A stretch of 51,028 bases of DNA from positions 1 to 51,028 of the forward strand of contig JAWLCV010000025.1 of NCBI GenBank assembly GCA_041686955.1, written 5' to 3'. The notes under the pieces were generated by a model, which did no database searches, was not told where the DNA came from, and saw nothing but the letters and a program-made list of their open reading frames with translations. Each line of letters begins with the position of its first letter. The stretch's first letter is position 1. This DNA is from UBA7803 sp041686955. GTDB lineage: Bacteria; Pseudomonadota; Gammaproteobacteria; Pseudomonadales; Azotimanducaceae. Positions 50,415 through 51,028 of the stretch are shown here, one piece after another. The position numbers were made by a program, and so were the translations under genes.

Positions 50415-51028
50415 ATGGCGGACATGTCTGAACAGGAGCTGGAACCTCTGATCACCGAGTGTCCGAGCTGCAGTACGCGGTTCCGGGTCTCCGAGCTGCA
50501 GCTCGAGCGGGCCCGTGGCCGGGTGCGCTGCGGCGCCTGCCTCACCGTTTTCGACGGTGTTGCAGCGCTGACCTTCGAATCGGCCCGAGCCTTCGCCGAG
50601 GGTTGTGCCGACCCGGAGCAGGCCGAGCGGACCCTGGACGAGGTCCTCGATGAGCTGGGGGCCGACGCCGGCGGCCCCACCGATGGCGGCGTCAGCACCC
50701 CGCCGGCAACGCCTCCGCCCCGCACTTTTCAGGCGCCCATCTTCGCGGGATTCGAGGAGGACGAGGCGGCATCCGCCGCGCCTGCCGCCGGGATGACGGA
50801 TGGCGTGGCGGACGCCTCGACGAACGAGCCGGCGAACGTGTCAGCGGACGCATCCGCGAACGCGTTCGCGAACGCGTCCGAAGACGTTCACGCCGATCCG
50901 GCCGCGTCCGCCGACGCCGCCGGGGAATCTTCCGCCGCTGCCGTCCCGGCGACGCCGGAACCCGCTCCCGCCGTGCTCACCGCCACCGCTCCGCCGGCGG
51001 AGCAGCCCCTGGAGCCGTTCGGCGAGCC
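50415..51028 (+). CDS. DUF3426-type zinc-ribbon protein (partial)
   Basis: This gene is cut by the window end after about 204 codons. It begins with an MJ0042-type zinc ribbon, CPSCSTRFRV and RCGACLTVF, then a long Ala/Pro/Asp-rich region with low complexity (from about residue 80). In gammaproteobacteria such a protein often follows prmA and has a C-terminal membrane helix plus DUF3426 domain, not visible here. ATGs at 50415 and 50424 are in frame; neither has a strong ribosome site. Confidence 0.8.
   Translation, partial: MADMSEQELEPLITECPSCSTRFRVSELQLERARGRVRCGACLTVFDGVAALTFESARAFAEGCADPEQAERTLDEVLDELGADAGGPTDGGVSTPPATPPPRTFQAPIFAGFEEDEAASAAPAAGMTDGVADASTNEPANVSADASANAFANASEDVHADPAASADAAGESSAAAVPATPEPAPAVLTATAPPAEQPLEPFGE

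Overview
This window is about 51 kb of very GC-rich, densely coding bacterial chromosome. I found no rRNA, tRNA, insertion sequence, integrase or CRISPR array. The gene families point to a gammaproteobacterium. Examples are AceK, Mpl, an SrkA-type kinase, ComF/GntX, DUF2333, and the order dsbD-aroQ-accB-(accC missing)-prmA-DUF3426. A pyrophosphate-dependent phosphofructokinase, a membrane pyrophosphatase, a putatively lanthanide-dependent PQQ alcohol dehydrogenase and four acyl-CoA dehydrogenases suggest an aerobic, respiratory heterotroph of a Chromatiales- or Ectothiorhodospira-like lineage. That placement is an inference, not something the sequence proves.

Layout. 1-10.3 kb: a heptamer repeat at the window edge, thioesterase and nitroreductase genes, a VanZ-like protein, a secreted M20 amidohydrolase, then a leftward group (nadE, a degenerate metallo-beta-lactamase-fold protein, DUF456, DUF924) and a pair of acyl-CoA dehydrogenases. 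10.3-14.6 kb: a small unknown protein, a translationally coupled SDR/membrane protein/aceK set whose aceK ends in a repeat patch, and a TauE-like exporter. 14.6-22.4 kb: a tight leftward respiratory operon. It runs PQQ dehydrogenase, periplasmic binding protein, lipoprotein cytochrome c, caa3-type oxidase subunit II, fused oxidase subunits I+III and a small membrane protein. A cytochrome c gene diverges from its head. 22.4-30.5 kb: an MBL-fold hydrolase, an acyltransferase, srkA, comF, a small protein, and two large paralogous DmdC-like acyl-CoA dehydrogenases.

30.5-36.8 kb holds the most unusual locus. A 120-residue glycine-rich, glycine-zipper protein is transcribed divergently from a three-gene operon. 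That operon encodes a 663-residue protein with a GNAT-like N-terminus resembling phage internal-core acetyltransferase-like proteins, a type I secretion ABC exporter with a non-catalytic N-terminal domain, and an HlyD-type adaptor. The genes overlap (29 nt and ATGA). I read it as a candidate uncharacterised small-protein modification and export system.

36.8-51 kb: a lipoprotein and a secreted cyclase-family protein, mpl, PPi-dependent PFK beside a K+-dependent-type membrane pyrophosphatase, DUF2333, a PCuAC copper chaperone, a TPR lipoprotein whose start lies at a suspicious A6 homopolymer, and the dsbD-aroQ-accB-prmA-DUF3426 run that leaves the window.

How the genes may work together: the acyl-CoA dehydrogenases feed acetyl-CoA, and AceK would set flux between the TCA cycle and the glyoxylate shunt. 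The alcohol dehydrogenase can pass electrons through two cytochromes c to its own caa3-type oxidase, and the PCuAC protein could supply copper to that oxidase. PPi-PFK and the membrane PPase share the cellular pyrophosphate pool. Start sites were chosen by Shine-Dalgarno match and by the many ATGA/GTGA stop-start overlaps. Every functional call rests on reading motifs by eye, without any database search.
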